A DNA stretch of 64,000 bases from Planctomycetia bacterium (GTDB lineage Bacteria; Planctomycetota; Planctomycetia; Gemmatales; Gemmataceae): contig SYLG01000049.1 of the NCBI GenBank assembly GCA_005808665.1, positions 1 to 64,000 of the forward strand, given 5' to 3'. The position numbers were made by a program, and so were the translations under genes. Under the pieces are notes generated by a model. It did no database searches. It was given only the letters and a program-made list of their open reading frames with translations, and was not told the DNA's origin. This document shows, in pieces, positions 25,735 through 35,520 of this stretch (position 1 is its first letter; each line of letters begins with the position of its first letter).

Positions 25735-28605
25735 ATGGGTGTTTTCCCCTGTTTATTGCTTTTTATTGGCTTGGATCCAATCATTCCCTCGGTGGAAACA
25801 ATTCGGGATTCCATTCGGTTACCGTTGGAATTGAAAATCGAATTGGCCGCTTCTGACCCATTGATAAAGAGCCCTGTTGCCGCCACCTTTGATGAAAAAG
25901 GCAGGCTCTGGGTGGTGGAAATGCCCGATTATCCCAATGGGCCAAAACCGGGTCAAAAACCGGGGGGGACTATCAAAATCCTGGAGGACACAAACAGGGA
26001 TGGCCTTTTTGACAAGGCCACGCTTTTTGCCAAGGAACTACTTTTTGCCAATGGGGTCCTACCCTGGAAAAAAGGAGCATTTGTAACCGCGGCCCCCCAT
26101 ATCCTCTTCCTTGACGATGCCGATGGCGACGGTGTTTCCGACAAAAGGGAAGTCCTGTTTGAGGGATTTTCCGAGGGAAATCCCCAACTTCGGGTTAGTT
26201 TCCCGGTGCTTGGGCCGGATGGGTGGGTGTATGTGGCGAATGGCCTTCGTGGTGGCAGCATCAAGCGTCCCAACGATTCGAAATTAAAAGCCACGAATAT
26301 TGGAGGTCGTGATTTTCGTTTTCACCCGGAGACCTATGTTGGCGAGGCCATCACGGGTCCGGGCCAATTTGGTAACACCATTGGCCGCTGGGGGGACCGG
26401 TTCGTGTGCGACAATCGCCATCATTTGCGCCATGTTGTCCTGTCCGAGAAAGACATCCGGCGCAATCCGCTTATTCGTGCCGGGGAACTATTAATCGATG
26501 CGGCAGGGGAGGAGGCTGGCCCACTCAGTTCAGGAGGAAAAATCTATCCTTTAAGTCGTAACTGGACCACATCCAACCTCCATCAGGGAAGATTCACTGC
26601 GGCCAGCGGTGTTTTTTCCTACCAGGGACCCGGTTTGGGACCAACCCATCAGGATGCTGTTTTTACCTGTGATCCTACGGCCAATTTGATTCATGAAGAA
26701 GTCCTCAAACCACAGGGAGGTACTTTCAAAGCCGTGTCACCCCAAAAGGGAATGGAGTTTTTGGCGACCAGGGAGGAGTGGTTTCGTCCGGTGAGTTTAA
26801 CCTCCGGGCCAGATGGAGGGTTGTATGTGGTGGATATGTGCCGGGCGGTAATCGAACATCCGGAGTTTATGCCCACAGAGCTTCGGAATAGGCCAGACCT
26901 TTTATGGGGTAGCCAAAAGGGGCGAATTTGGCGCATTACCTCAAAAAAATCAACACCCCCAAAAGCCTTCCCGTTTGCCCAAACGGAGGGTGATATCCTT
27001 GCGGACCTTGGCCATTTGGACGGCTGGAGGAGGATGACCGCCCACCGATTGATTTTACAGGACATTTCCAATCCCAAATGGGCTCCACTTCTTTTCCCTC
27101 TTCTTCAAAGTCCATCCTCCGATGCCAGGTACCATTCCCTTTGGCTCCTGGCGTCCTGTAACAGGATCGACATTAACCACTTGAAAAAGCTTCTCCATGA
27201 CAATGACCCTGTCCTGGTCCGTGCCGCCCTTTCTTGCCTGGAAAACTTAACCGGTATCCACATAACACAGGACCAGTTACACCCCTTGGCAGTCCACAAA
27301 AATCCTACGATCCGTTTTCAGACTGCAATAGCTTCGGAGCGCCTTTTGCCCAGGGAACGCTCGGCCATTTTGGCCGAAATTGCCAAACGGGACGGTTCGG
27401 ATCCATGGACCTCCCTGGCAATCCAGTCCTCCGCTGCCGGGTGCCAGGGTTCCATTCTTTTGGCACTTCTTCAGGAAATTGGGAAGGATCCATTACCCCT
27501 GAACCTTTGCCAGGAATTGGCTCGCCAATCGGGAATTTCCGCATCCGATGCCGAGATTTCAGCGTTAGGTTTTTTGGCCCTTAAACGAAACGATCAATCC
27601 CTTGGAAGGAAAATCCTGGCGGGACTTCAGGTTGGGCTAAAATCCAGAGGAAAATCGCTGGTAACCTATGTTGGAAAAAGCCCGGAATGGGCGGACTTTT
27701 CCAGGAAGGAAAAGGTACGGGCAGCCAACCCCAAGGAAACCGCAGAAGCCCGAACCGATTCCCTGGAAATTGCTTTGGTAAACCAACCCATGGACACGAA
27801 ATGGCTGGCAAAACTAGCCCTTCAGGATCCTGACTCTCAAATGCGCATAATGGCCCTTCGGGAGGCCTCGGCGCTGGCTTGGGATCAAGCGGGCCCTATT
27901 CTTCTCGACGATTGGAAAACCCAGCCCCCCAGCATTCGTCGTGAACGACTGGAACTTTTGGGAAAGTCCCCGGAACGCATTTTATACTTTTTGGAACGGG
28001 TTCAAAACGGTACGATTCCGGCAAGAGAAGTAGACCCCGCCCGAAGTCGCCAATGGATCAACCATACCCAAGCCAAAGTAAATGCAATGGCCAAGGCACT
28101 TTTGGCTGGCAACCTGCCGGCTAACCGGGAAAAAGTTTTGGCAGAATATCGTGTTAGCCTCGACAAACCCGGGAATGCCCAAAAGGGAAGGGATGTTTTT
28201 GTGAAAAATTGTGCCACCTGTCACAAAGTGGGGGACCTTGGCATGGATGTTGGACCAGATATTTCCGATACTCGTACCAAAACCACCGCAATGCTGCTGG
28301 CAGATATCCTTAACCCCAATTTGGCAATCGACAATAACTATATTAACTATATCGTTCATCTGAAAAATGGGCAAACTTCCACAGGCATGATCAAGGCAAC
28401 CAATGCTGGTTCGATTACCCTGCTTCGGGCTGAAAAACAGTCCGAGGTTATCCCCCAAAACCTGATCGAAGAATTGCAAAGCACCGGGCAATCCATTATG
28501 CCCGAGGGCATTGAAAAAACAGTATCTGTTTCTGAAATGACCGATCTGCTCCGTTTCCTTAAGGATTGGCGCTATTTGGACGGCAAAACACCCCAAAATC
28601 CTTAG
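25735..28605 (+). CDS. PVC-type haem-binding protein with beta-propeller and HEAT-like repeats
   Basis: A 956-residue exported protein of the planctomycete/verrucomicrobia membrane-bound dehydrogenase type. Residues about 30-400 look like a glucose/sorbosone-dehydrogenase-like beta-propeller (FDEKGRLWVVEMPDYPNG, DTNRDGLFDKATLFA, DADGDGVSDKREVLFEGF, GPDGGLYVVDMCRAVIEHP). Residues about 420-780 are helical and HEAT-like. The C-terminal cytochrome c domain has NCATCHKVG (haem motif near 826-830) and the later region ILNPNLAIDNNYINYIV, typical of PVC-type haem domains. The N-terminus is hydrophobic and signal-like. It stands alone on the plus strand, divergent from the ceramidase-like gene. Likely a periplasmic sugar or polyol oxidase passing electrons to its haem; the substrate is inferred only. 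Confidence 0.9.
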   Translation: MGVFPCLLLFIGLDPIIPSVETIRDSIRLPLELKIELAASDPLIKSPVAATFDEKGRLWVVEMPDYPNGPKPGQKPGGTIKILEDTNRDGLFDKATLFAKELLFANGVLPWKKGAFVTAAPHILFLDDADGDGVSDKREVLFEGFSEGNPQLRVSFPVLGPDGWVYVANGLRGGSIKRPNDSKLKATNIGGRDFRFHPETYVGEAITGPGQFGNTIGRWGDRFVCDNRHHLRHVVLSEKDIRRNPLIRAGELLIDAAGEEAGPLSSGGKIYPLSRNWTTSNLHQGRFTAASGVFSYQGPGLGPTHQDAVFTCDPTANLIHEEVLKPQGGTFKAVSPQKGMEFLATREEWFRPVSLTSGPDGGLYVVDMCRAVIEHPEFMPTELRNRPDLLWGSQKGRIWRITSKKSTPPKAFPFAQTEGDILADLGHLDGWRRMTAHRLILQDISNPKWAPLLFPLLQSPSSDARYHSLWLLASCNRIDINHLKKLLHDNDPVLVRAALSCLENLTGIHITQDQLHPLAVHKNPTIRFQTAIASERLLPRERSAILAEIAKRDGSDPWTSLAIQSSAAGCQGSILLALLQEIGKDPLPLNLCQELARQSGISASDAEISALGFLALKRNDQSLGRKILAGLQVGLKSRGKSLVTYVGKSPEWADFSRKEKVRAANPKETAEARTDSLEIALVNQPMDTKWLAKLALQDPDSQMRIMALREASALAWDQAGPILLDDWKTQPPSIRRERLELLGKSPERILYFLERVQNGTIPAREVDPARSRQWINHTQAKVNAMAKALLAGNLPANREKVLAEYRVSLDKPGNAQKGRDVFVKNCATCHKVGDLGMDVGPDISDTRTKTTAMLLADILNPNLAIDNNYINYIVHLKNGQTSTGMIKATNAGSITLLRAEKQSEVIPQNLIEELQSTGQSIMPEGIEKTVSVSEMTDLLRFLKDWRYLDGKTPQNP

Positions 28606-28693
28606 GGGTGCGAATCAGGATTCCATGGGAGCCCGTTTCCAATTCCGGATTTTGGGTCGACTATTTTTCACCCACCTCAGGAACCGGGTTGGC

Positions 28694-29908
28694 TTAGAGC
28701 CCTTGGAGCCATTTCAAGGGCAAGCCATCCAACCGTTTGGTGGAAACCTTTAGAAATTGGCCGAATTTTTGATTGGCTTCCGCCTGGAGTTCCATGGTCG
28801 CCGCTCCAAAACGGATGGCTTCATTGATTTGGGTATCGGCTCCCAAAGCCGCTGCCGTTTTGAGAAGCGGTGCGATTTGCGGGTCGCTTTTGATGATTGC
28901 CTCCGCCGCCGGTCGAGCCCGGGTGCCGTCCCCAATAAGTTGGGTTTGCCAGATCACGCCCCATCGACCTGACCCGGATTTTCCCAAAATCGTGTCCTCA
29001 ACCATGATCCGCCTATTGGCCAATTCGGGTTCCACCCGGATCACTCGAAGTGTGTCTACTTTAGCCTCCTCTCCCATTTGGATCGCCAACGGTTGCCATG
29101 CTTTGGGAGGGGTTGGCGTCCCCAAGATGTCCCCCAGGGCTTTATTCAACAATTTGGGAATCATCTGAACCAAAAGTCCTTCGACTCCCTTGGCAGCACC
29201 AGGTTTAGCCTGTTCCACCAAAAGGTCACCACTTCCCTGGATTTGGAGCACGCGACCCATTTGAAAGGTGAAAAGGGCTTTTCGGGCCAACCAATCTGCT
29301 TCATCTTCGATGGGGAATGGGGGAATTCGATCCAAAATATTGGCCCGATCCCGCCCTGGTTCCAAACCAAGCCCCTTTAAATCGTTCACCAATTCCAAGG
29401 TTGATCTTTCTTCCAAACCTTGAACCCGTTCTTGAATGGCAAGCATTATTAATTGACGAATTTGGGCCGTACGAGGCTCCATTTTTTTGATTTGGGATGG
29501 CCTTAAGCGAATAAGCACCAATTGCCCCTTGGAGGGTTCAGCCTTACCTTCCCATTGTTTAAGTTCGTTCCCCAAAAACTGGCGAAGGCCTTCCTGGTCC
29601 GCACCCAGCTCGGCGCGCCAAATCCGAATCCTTCGATTCAGATCGATTCGAATTTGGTTTTCCCGCTCTTCGGTTTCCTTATCCCATTTTTCCAAAAGTC
29701 CCGGTTGGGTCCGTTTGAGCCATTGCCTTTGAACCACAAGCCAGAGATGGCGGTTGGCCGCTTGACCAAGGACAAGGCCCCGAATTTCTTCGCCTGAGGT
29801 GAGCCTGACCACCTCGGCAGCCGGGGTTACCGCTTGTCCCCAACCGAAACTTGGCAGGAAACTTGGTATAAAAAGTGACCATGCCAGGATAACCTTGAGG
29901 GAGTGCAT
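28694..29908 (-). CDS. Secreted protein of unknown function
   Basis: I do not recognise this 404-residue protein. It has a signal peptide (MHSLKVILAWSLF to FGWGQA), then a small beta-rich segment EVVRLTSGEEIRGLVLGQ, which suggests a Sm-like or SH3-like barrel. A long charged helical stretch follows (KWDKETEERENQIRIDLNRRIRIW in two pieces near residues 75-100), likely coiled coil, and then a mixed region with IPPFPIEDEADWLARKALF. The start is ATG with AGG immediately upstream in AGGAGGTCCCA-type context. It is convergent with the haem-protein gene and divergent from the pilin-like gene. Confidence 0.75.
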   Translation of the reverse strand: MHSLKVILAWSLFIPSFLPSFGWGQAVTPAAEVVRLTSGEEIRGLVLGQAANRHLWLVVQRQWLKRTQPGLLEKWDKETEERENQIRIDLNRRIRIWRAELGADQEGLRQFLGNELKQWEGKAEPSKGQLVLIRLRPSQIKKMEPRTAQIRQLIMLAIQERVQGLEERSTLELVNDLKGLGLEPGRDRANILDRIPPFPIEDEADWLARKALFTFQMGRVLQIQGSGDLLVEQAKPGAAKGVEGLLVQMIPKLLNKALGDILGTPTPPKAWQPLAIQMGEEAKVDTLRVIRVEPELANRRIMVEDTILGKSGSGRWGVIWQTQLIGDGTRARPAAEAIIKSDPQIAPLLKTAAALGADTQINEAIRFGAATMELQAEANQKFGQFLKVSTKRLDGLPLKWLQGL

Positions 29909-30369
29909 TGGGACCTCCTAAACGGCTGGGAAAATACCATTGCGTTTCCCTTAACGAATCCTACGCCCCCGGTTGTCGATTGTCGTTTCGAAAAGACCAC
30001 CTTGAGAGGGTTGATTGGCCCAAGGGACATTTAAAAAAACGATCCATTATTTCAGCTGTCCTCAAGGATTCAAAAATGTATTCAAGCTTTCGTTTGTACC
30101 CAAATTAATAATTATTTTCCCACGACCCTTTTGGCGGTTGGCAAAGCCCGAAATCGCAACCCAGATAAGCATAAATGAACTTGTTTTCATGGAAATTTGG
30201 TTTGCGGATTGATGGGCCTTGTGGCAATCATTAGATATCAAAGGCAATCTTATGCAAAATAATCACTAAAAACGGCCCAGCCCTCTGGATTCTCTTGACT
30301 CTTGACGGCAATTGAATTATAAATAAAGTGGGTTCATAGTTTTTTCACATTTTTCTTGGGAGAACGATC
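29909..30369. other. 461-base divergent intergenic region, A+T-rich near its right end
   Basis: It separates the unknown secreted protein (minus) from the DUF1559 gene (plus). Apart from the near-consensus promoter at 30295-30323 I see no gene. The stretch from about 30050 to 30350 is noticeably A+T-richer than the flanking genes and includes a run TTAATAATTATTTT near 30104-30117. Confidence 0.5.
30295..30323 (+). promoter_or_regulatory. Near-consensus sigma-70 promoter for the pilin-like gene
   Basis: TTGACT (30295-30300) and TATAAA (30318-30323) are separated by exactly 17 bases. Each hexamer differs from consensus at one base. Transcription would start near 30330, giving a leader of about 40 bases before the ATG at 30370, which has GGGAGA upstream. 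This is the best-looking promoter in the window. Confidence 0.75.
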
Positions 30370-31368
30370 ATGGTCCATCAAAAGGGAGGAAGGCGTTTCG
30401 CCTTCACCCTAATCGAGCTCTTGGTGGTGATTGCAATCATCGCCGTGCTAATCGGTCTTTTACTTCCTGCCGTGCAAAAAGTTCGCGAAGCGGCGAACCG
30501 GATGCAAAGCCACAACAACCTCAAGCAGATTGGAATTGCGCTCCATAGTGTGCACGATACCAACGGTAAATTGCCAACCACCCATGGTTGTTTCCCCAAA
30601 ACCGGCAACGGGGACGATTGGGGCAACCGTCGCATTCCTTCGGGATTCGGTACCCAGCAATATTTCTTGCTTCCCTACCTGGAACAGGATTCCGTTTACA
30701 AGCACCCCGAAATCAACGACAATGGTAACGGAAACAGCCAATCTTGGCGTTCACGCCAAGTCGTAAAAACCTACATTGCTCCTGGTGATCCCAGCGTTCC
30801 CACCGAAGGGAAAACATGGGGTGACCGTGGAGCTACTTCCTATTCCTCCAATTGGCACGCCTTTGGTGGCGGTTGGGGTGAAGATTGGCAAGTGGGCGGC
30901 AAAGCCCGCATTCCCTCCTCGTTCCCCGATGGCACCTCCTCAACGGTTGCCTATGTGGAACGCTATTGTATTTGCGGGACCAACGGCCAACCCACCGGCA
31001 CGGGCTATGTGGAGCGCATTTGGAACGAAGACGGCCAAAACTCCGGCCCAATCGCCAGCAAGTACACCGGAAATGTGTTTTTCATGCCTGCTTATTGGTT
31101 CCATATCCCGGGTGGTTATGATCCTACCCCCCCAGTGGATTACCCATTCAATCGTCAAACCGGGGCCTCGGCCTATGTGACCCTTCCCCAAGACAAACCC
31201 AATGTTGGTTTGTGTGATCCTACCCGACTTCAATCCCTTACCACAGGTGGCATTGGCTGCCTCATGATGGACGGGGCTGTTCGCAATGTGAGCTTGGGTA
31301 TAAGCAAAGCTACTTGGGGCCGGGCTTTCGTTCCCAACGATGGCGGCGTGATGGGTAACGATTGGTAA
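30370..31368 (+). CDS. DUF1559 pilin-like protein (type II secretion/type IV pilin N-terminus)
   Basis: A 332-residue protein with the prepilin signature [37 protein letters not shown] near residues 8-44: a basic leader, the FTLIE processing site with Glu5, then one hydrophobic helix. The rest is the DUF1559 domain, with landmarks [21 protein letters not shown] and the C-terminal [16 protein letters not shown]1559 proteins are greatly expanded in planctomycetes and probably form surface fibres or pseudopili; individual roles are unknown. It has a strong promoter and is followed after 82 bases by a lipoprotein gene and a terminator, so the two form a compact, likely highly expressed unit. Confidence 0.94.
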   Translation: MVHQKGGRRFAFTLIELLVVIAIIAVLIGLLLPAVQKVREAANRMQSHNNLKQIGIALHSVHDTNGKLPTTHGCFPKTGNGDDWGNRRIPSGFGTQQYFLLPYLEQDSVYKHPEINDNGNGNSQSWRSRQVVKTYIAPGDPSVPTEGKTWGDRGATSYSSNWHAFGGGWGEDWQVGGKARIPSSFPDGTSSTVAYVERYCICGTNGQPTGTGYVERIWNEDGQNSGPIASKYTGNVFFMPAYWFHIPGGYDPTPPVDYPFNRQTGASAYVTLPQDKPNVGLCDPTRLQSLTTGGIGCLMMDGAVRNVSLGISKATWGRAFVPNDGGVMGNDW

Positions 31369-31450
31369 GTCGATTTTGAAGGATATATTTCAGGTAGCAA
31401 TGGCCAGATCCATTGCTACCTTTCACTTATTTAGCAAAGGATTTTTACCA

Positions 31451-31936
31451 ATGAATCGGGCAGTTTTTTCCTTGTTAGGTCTTGGCACACTTTTTACACT
31501 TATGGTCGGGTGTGGCGGGGATGCGACCAACGCACCTTGCAATATTTCCGGCAAGGTTACCTATAAAGGGGCCCCGGTTACCGGTGGTACCATGACTTTT
31601 TGGTCCAGCGAAGGAGGAAGTTATTCTGCCTCCCTTGATGCAACCGGCAAATATTCAACTGCCAACTTGCCCGCCGGAACGGCCAAGGTAAGCGTGGATA
31701 CGGAATCCACCAATCCGGACCGGAAAATGGAAGGCTACGGAGGTGGCAAGGGAAAACCGGGGCAATCCGGTGGTGGTGGTGCCAAAAAAATGACTGCCAG
31801 CCCTATGCCTGATTATGCCAAAAAGAATGTAATTACCTATGTAAAGATTCCGGCCAAATACGCTCAAAAAGACTCTCCTTTAACGACAACCCTTAAACCA
31901 GGTGCCAATAAAGCAGACTTTGATTTGGTCGATTAA
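31451..31936 (+). CDS. Small lipoprotein with carboxypeptidase-regulatory-like domain
   Basis: A 161-residue protein whose N-terminus MNRAVFSLLGLGTLFTLMVGC ends in a lipobox with Cys21, so it is probably lipidated. The body NISGKVTYKGAPVTGGTMTF, then YSASLDATGKYSTANLPAG, fits a transthyretin/carboxypeptidase-regulatory-like beta domain, a common partner of DUF1559 genes in planctomycetes. A Gly-rich segment lies near residues 96-112. I chose ATG at 31451 (AAGGA nine bases upstream) over upstream in-frame starts. It ends 24 bases before a strong terminator. Confidence 0.85.
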   Translation: MNRAVFSLLGLGTLFTLMVGCGGDATNAPCNISGKVTYKGAPVTGGTMTFWSSEGGSYSASLDATGKYSTANLPAGTAKVSVDTESTNPDRKMEGYGGGKGKPGQSGGGGAKKMTASPMPDYAKKNVITYVKIPAKYAQKDSPLTTTLKPGANKADFDLVD

Positions 31937-31960
31937 TAGTAAAACTTAAACTTTTACTTG

Positions 31961-31990
31961 AAGCCGACAAAGTTTTTTGTCGGCTTTTTT
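31961..31990 (+). terminator. Intrinsic terminator of the pilin-like/lipoprotein unit
   Basis: AAGCCGACAAA (31961-31971) pairs perfectly with TTTGTCGGCTT (31976-31986) around a four-base loop and is followed by T residues to 31990. An 11-bp stem, short loop and T-tract make a textbook factor-independent terminator for plus-strand transcription. Confidence 0.9.
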
Positions 31991-32130
31991 ATTGCCCTTG
32001 AAAATAATAAAATGAAGTCGATAATTTTTTATGAGTGAACAAAAGTTAATTGATCTTTTTTAATATCCCCTCATTCTCCCATCACTAAGGAAGGGATTCC
32101 TTTTGAACGGAGGAAATGGAATGGCGCAGG

Positions 32131-33505
32131 TTAGCCTTGGGTGCGAAATATTCCCTGTTTGCGTTGGCCAGAATGGCTTACATCCATGATTTTGCCCTTT
32201 TCATTCATGGCAAGGTGGAAGCGTTCCCGCCCCTGAAGTTTGTGTAGCGTGATGTGGTATTCCGAACTGGTTTTCACCATGACATCCAGGTCATCCTGCG
32301 GTCTGGGTATGCGTATTTTTCCCCAAGATCCATCGCCCAAATAAAGCACCCCGTTTTCATGCTGCATCCCATTGAGGAGTGGTTTGGTTCGTTTAAAGGT
32401 ATGGTCATGGTGTTCCAAAACCAGGGGAACACGATACTTGTCAAAAAGAGGAACCCAATGCTTGCGGTTTTCAATTCCGGTTCCGTTCACGGCTTTCTTG
32501 CCATCCTTGGCGGGAACACCAAGTGGGTTGCGGTGGGAGGGGTACGCTGGAACATGGTTTACACAAAGGGTGTGGGGTAGGTCCTGGCGGGCCAAAAGCG
32601 TTTTTTCGAGCCAACACGATTGATCCCCGCCGATAGGGGTTAGGTGACCGGAATCAAGCAGAACCAAACTCAGGTAGTCGCCAAAATCGAGCATATTGAA
32701 GGTCTTGTCGGGAAAGAGGCCATCAAAAAGGGCCAGATAAAAAGGGGCTTTGCCTCGGTCACTTGTGTATCCACCATTCACCTCATGATTCCCAATGCAG
32801 GTGACCATGGGAATGAGTCGCCCTTCCGAATCAATCATGGTTTTGGACCAATTACGAATGAAAGCAAGGCTAATTTCGACGGATCGCCCGTTATCATACC
32901 CAAGGTCTCCCCCCACGATGGCAAAATGAGGGTTTTGGCGTGCCGCCATGACATTGTTGGCAACGGCGGCGGCCTGAATTCCCACATCCCCTCCGGAAAC
33001 GAAAGAGATAGTGTCGTTTGCTTTTTTTGGCATGGTCCTGAACCGATAAACCCCGGAAGATTTGCCAATCCTGAAGGCATATTCGGTACCGGGTGCAAGG
33101 CAGGTTAATTCCGCCCGGAATACTTGAAAATCCGTCATGGGATAGGGTTTGGAAAGCGTTTTTTGGGATTTCCAGGAAATGGGGGTTGGCAAGTGTGTTT
33201 AAGGCTTCAGCCGCCACCTTGGGCGCCGGTACTTTGGGAGTCCAAGCTTGCGGGTTGGAGGTATACTGGACCGTGGTGTCTGCCGTTTCCCCGCGAACGC
33301 CAATCCATTGAACCACCATCGTTGTGGTTGGGTCCCGATGCCAAGTCAAAAACAGGGTGTTTGGGTGAAAATCGGGGCTATCCTGGCCAAGCAAAGCGAG
33401 GGCATTCCCAATGAAATCGTGGGTTTCTTTGGCCCAAAGGACACTTCCTGCCTGGCAAGCCAAAAACGAGGAACCCAAAAACAATCGCCGGGAATTTGAG
33501 GCCAC
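32131..33505 (-). pseudogene. TAT-exported purple-acid-phosphatase-like metallophosphoesterase, frameshifted
   Basis: Two minus-strand frames together encode one protein. The first, from GTG at 33505 (AAGGAG six bases upstream), gives a TAT signal, SRRLFLGSSFLA, and an N-terminal fibronectin-like domain (LTWHRDPTTTMVVQWIG). The second continues with FRAELTCLAPGTEYAFRIG and the catalytic domain: SGGDVG, VGGDLGYDNG, CIGNHEVNG, NHVPAYPSH and EHHDHTF, the metal ligands of metallophosphoesterases. The frames join near the run of five G on the plus strand (33181-33185): removing one base restores a single protein of about 457 residues. Both halves look well conserved, so this is a recent mutation, a sequencing error or, less likely, programmed frameshifting. 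A start within the second frame alone would lose the signal and first domain. Confidence 0.82.
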
Positions 33506-33812
33506 AATTCTCTCCTTAAAGGGATCCTGTTGTTGAAGATTAAACAATAATTTCATCCTCCTGAAAGTGTCTGTTCCTAATTATTTGCGTCAAATCCAGA
33601 AAAAAGGGTGGTGTTACACCACGGTCCTTGTGGCCTTTACAGCCTCCCGAATCCTAATTGGTTCAATGATTCCGCCAATGAAACCCTATTCTTGCCTTAA
33701 AAATGCGGTGAATTGCTTCCTTTTATGCTTCCAACCTTCCGGAAAAGGTTGGATTTCCCCAATTACCTAGGATATCGTTGAAGGTGAAATCAGGATTGGC
33801 ACGAGTTAGACT
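33506..33812. other. 307-base divergent intergenic region with two palindromes
   Basis: It lies between the phosphoesterase gene (minus) and the TPR gene (plus). A 15-base near-perfect palindrome, GTGGTGT-T-ACACCAC (33608-33622), could be an operator. CCAACCTT with AAGGTTGG (33731-33752) forms an 8-bp hairpin. No gene is supported here. Confidence 0.5.
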
Positions 33813-35087
33813 ATGTTGGTTGTTCCACCCAGTAATCCGGTTTTTGTGAAACAGGCATCGGAACCGATTTCCCAAAAAAAATGGAAATGGGTGGTCATTG
33901 GTCTGTTTTTCCTAGGACTCCTCTGGTCCGGTTCCTTTTGGGCTAGCCGTTGGCTGGGGTTGGAGGCCCTGCATAGGGGATCATTTCCTTTTGCCAAACG
34001 GGCCCTGACCTTGGCCAATTGGCTATGGCCAATTAGTCATGGCAACCAATTGGCCTTGGCCACCGCCTGTCGGCGCAATCAGGATTATTCCGAGGCGGAA
34101 AAACACCTGAATCAATGCCTCAAACTCGAAGGAGGGGCCAATGAGGATGTCCAGATTGAATTTTTGCTCATGCGCACGGCAACCGGGGAGGTGGACGAAA
34201 GCTCGTGGCATTTGATGGGTTATGTGGACCAAAACCATCCAAGGAGTTACGAGATTATGGAGGCAATAACAGGGGCCTATCTTCGGCGGCTTAAATATGG
34301 CCCAGCTTATGCGTTGTTAAATCGAATGGTGGAGTTGGCCCCCGAAAAAGCCCTTTCCTATTTCTGGCGAGGATGGGTCCTGGAAAGGATGGACAATCCC
34401 GGTGAAGCCAAAACAAACTATTTATTGGCAATGGAGCGTGATCCCTCCCTTGTCCAGGTTAAGCTTCGCCTTGGGGAAATCCTTTTGGAGGACAATCGCC
34501 CTGAAGAAGCAGTCCCGTATCTTGAAAGCCTGTACACGGATTTCCCAGGCCGCGCGGATGTCCAGGCTCGCCTGGGACAACTTCGTTTCCTCCAGGGGCG
34601 CTGGTCCCAGGCAAGGGAACTCCTTGAATCCGCCCTACCCCGATTGGAAAACGACCCCAGTTTGTTGATTCATCTGGCCCGGTTGGACCTGCAGGAGGAC
34701 CGCCCGGTGGAGGCAGAGGTTTTTTTGAGGCGTATCCTGAAAAACGATCCAACTGACACCGAGGCCCAATTTTCACTGGTTGCTTCCCTTCAAAGCCAAG
34801 GCAGGGTGCCGGAAGCGAAAATGGCTTTGGACGAATACAAAATCAAAAAGAAAAACCTGGAAATGGCAAACAATATGCTGAAAGACGAGGCGCAGCACCC
34901 AAGCAAAAGTGCCCAAACGGCTTACGAAATCGGCAAAGTGTTATTGGAAATTGGCCGCACCTCTTTGGGAACCTATTGGTTGGACCAAGCTCTCCTTCGG
35001 GATCCTACCCATGCCCCTTCCAAGGCCCTTTTGGACAAACAAAATAGCCTAAAAAAGGTTCCGCCCAAGAGTGGCTTTCCCCAGTAG
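33813..35087 (+). CDS. Membrane-anchored tetratricopeptide-repeat protein
   Basis: A 424-residue protein with a cytoplasmic-type basic N-terminus and one membrane segment (KWVVIGLFFLGLLWSGSFWA, about residues 26-45). It is followed by repeated helix pairs of TPR type from about residue 60 to 400, for example NQDYSEAEKHLNQCLKLEG, NPGEAKTNYLLAMERDPS, NRPEEAVPYLESLYTDFPG, GRWSQARELLESALPRL and RPVEAEVFLRRILKNDP. TPR arrays bind proteins; no catalytic motif is seen. It starts at an ATG with only a weak ribosome binding site. It is monocistronic as far as visible and divergent from the phosphoesterase. Partner unknown. Confidence 0.85.
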   Translation: MLVVPPSNPVFVKQASEPISQKKWKWVVIGLFFLGLLWSGSFWASRWLGLEALHRGSFPFAKRALTLANWLWPISHGNQLALATACRRNQDYSEAEKHLNQCLKLEGGANEDVQIEFLLMRTATGEVDESSWHLMGYVDQNHPRSYEIMEAITGAYLRRLKYGPAYALLNRMVELAPEKALSYFWRGWVLERMDNPGEAKTNYLLAMERDPSLVQVKLRLGEILLEDNRPEEAVPYLESLYTDFPGRADVQARLGQLRFLQGRWSQARELLESALPRLENDPSLLIHLARLDLQEDRPVEAEVFLRRILKNDPTDTEAQFSLVASLQSQGRVPEAKMALDEYKIKKKNLEMANNMLKDEAQHPSKSAQTAYEIGKVLLEIGRTSLGTYWLDQALLRDPTHAPSKALLDKQNSLKKVPPKSGFPQ

Positions 35088-35520
35088 GAAGTTCCTTTGC
35101 ATTCTTGCCCCAGCTACCAAATGCCAACCCGTTTGTAAACCAAAACAAGAATGTCCTGACACATGGGTAGGGATTGTCAGGCACCAGGGAAACCCCCTAC
35201 CGAACGGTGGTTGGATTTTTGTTGAAGGCTTTGGTATCCTTCCCAAGTTTTTTTGTGGCGGCTATTTTTTTTGGAGAAATGTCCTTATCCAGGGGAGCCA
35301 TTCCCTAGGTGGAAATGGATCACGGTTTCCTCACCGATCGCTTGGGCCAGAAATCGAATGACCGGGTTTACTTTTTTGGGAGGCAAGGGTCCGCAATAAC
35401 CAAGTGATTTGCACATTTTGGGCAAAATTTTCCGATTAACAAGTTTTTCACCCAACCTTGTGCTATGTTTTGATTGTCAGGTCCTTCGCATTTTCCCCGG
35501 TTTATTCAGGTGATCCAATT
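35088..35520. other. 433-base intergenic region
   Basis: Between the TPR gene and an unknown secreted protein, both on the plus strand. Short frames exist but have no coding character. T-rich stretches occur near 35249-35275 and 35369-35378. No convincing terminator, promoter or RNA could be fixed. Confidence 0.45.

Noticed and set aside
31483-31498. Possible sigma-54 promoter (TGGCAC) near the lipoprotein gene
   Set aside because: It lies inside the coding sequence and lacks the GC of the -12 element.
33797-33811. Possible sigma-54 promoter (TGGCAC) upstream of the TPR gene
   Set aside because: The -12 element lacks the required GC at the correct spacing.
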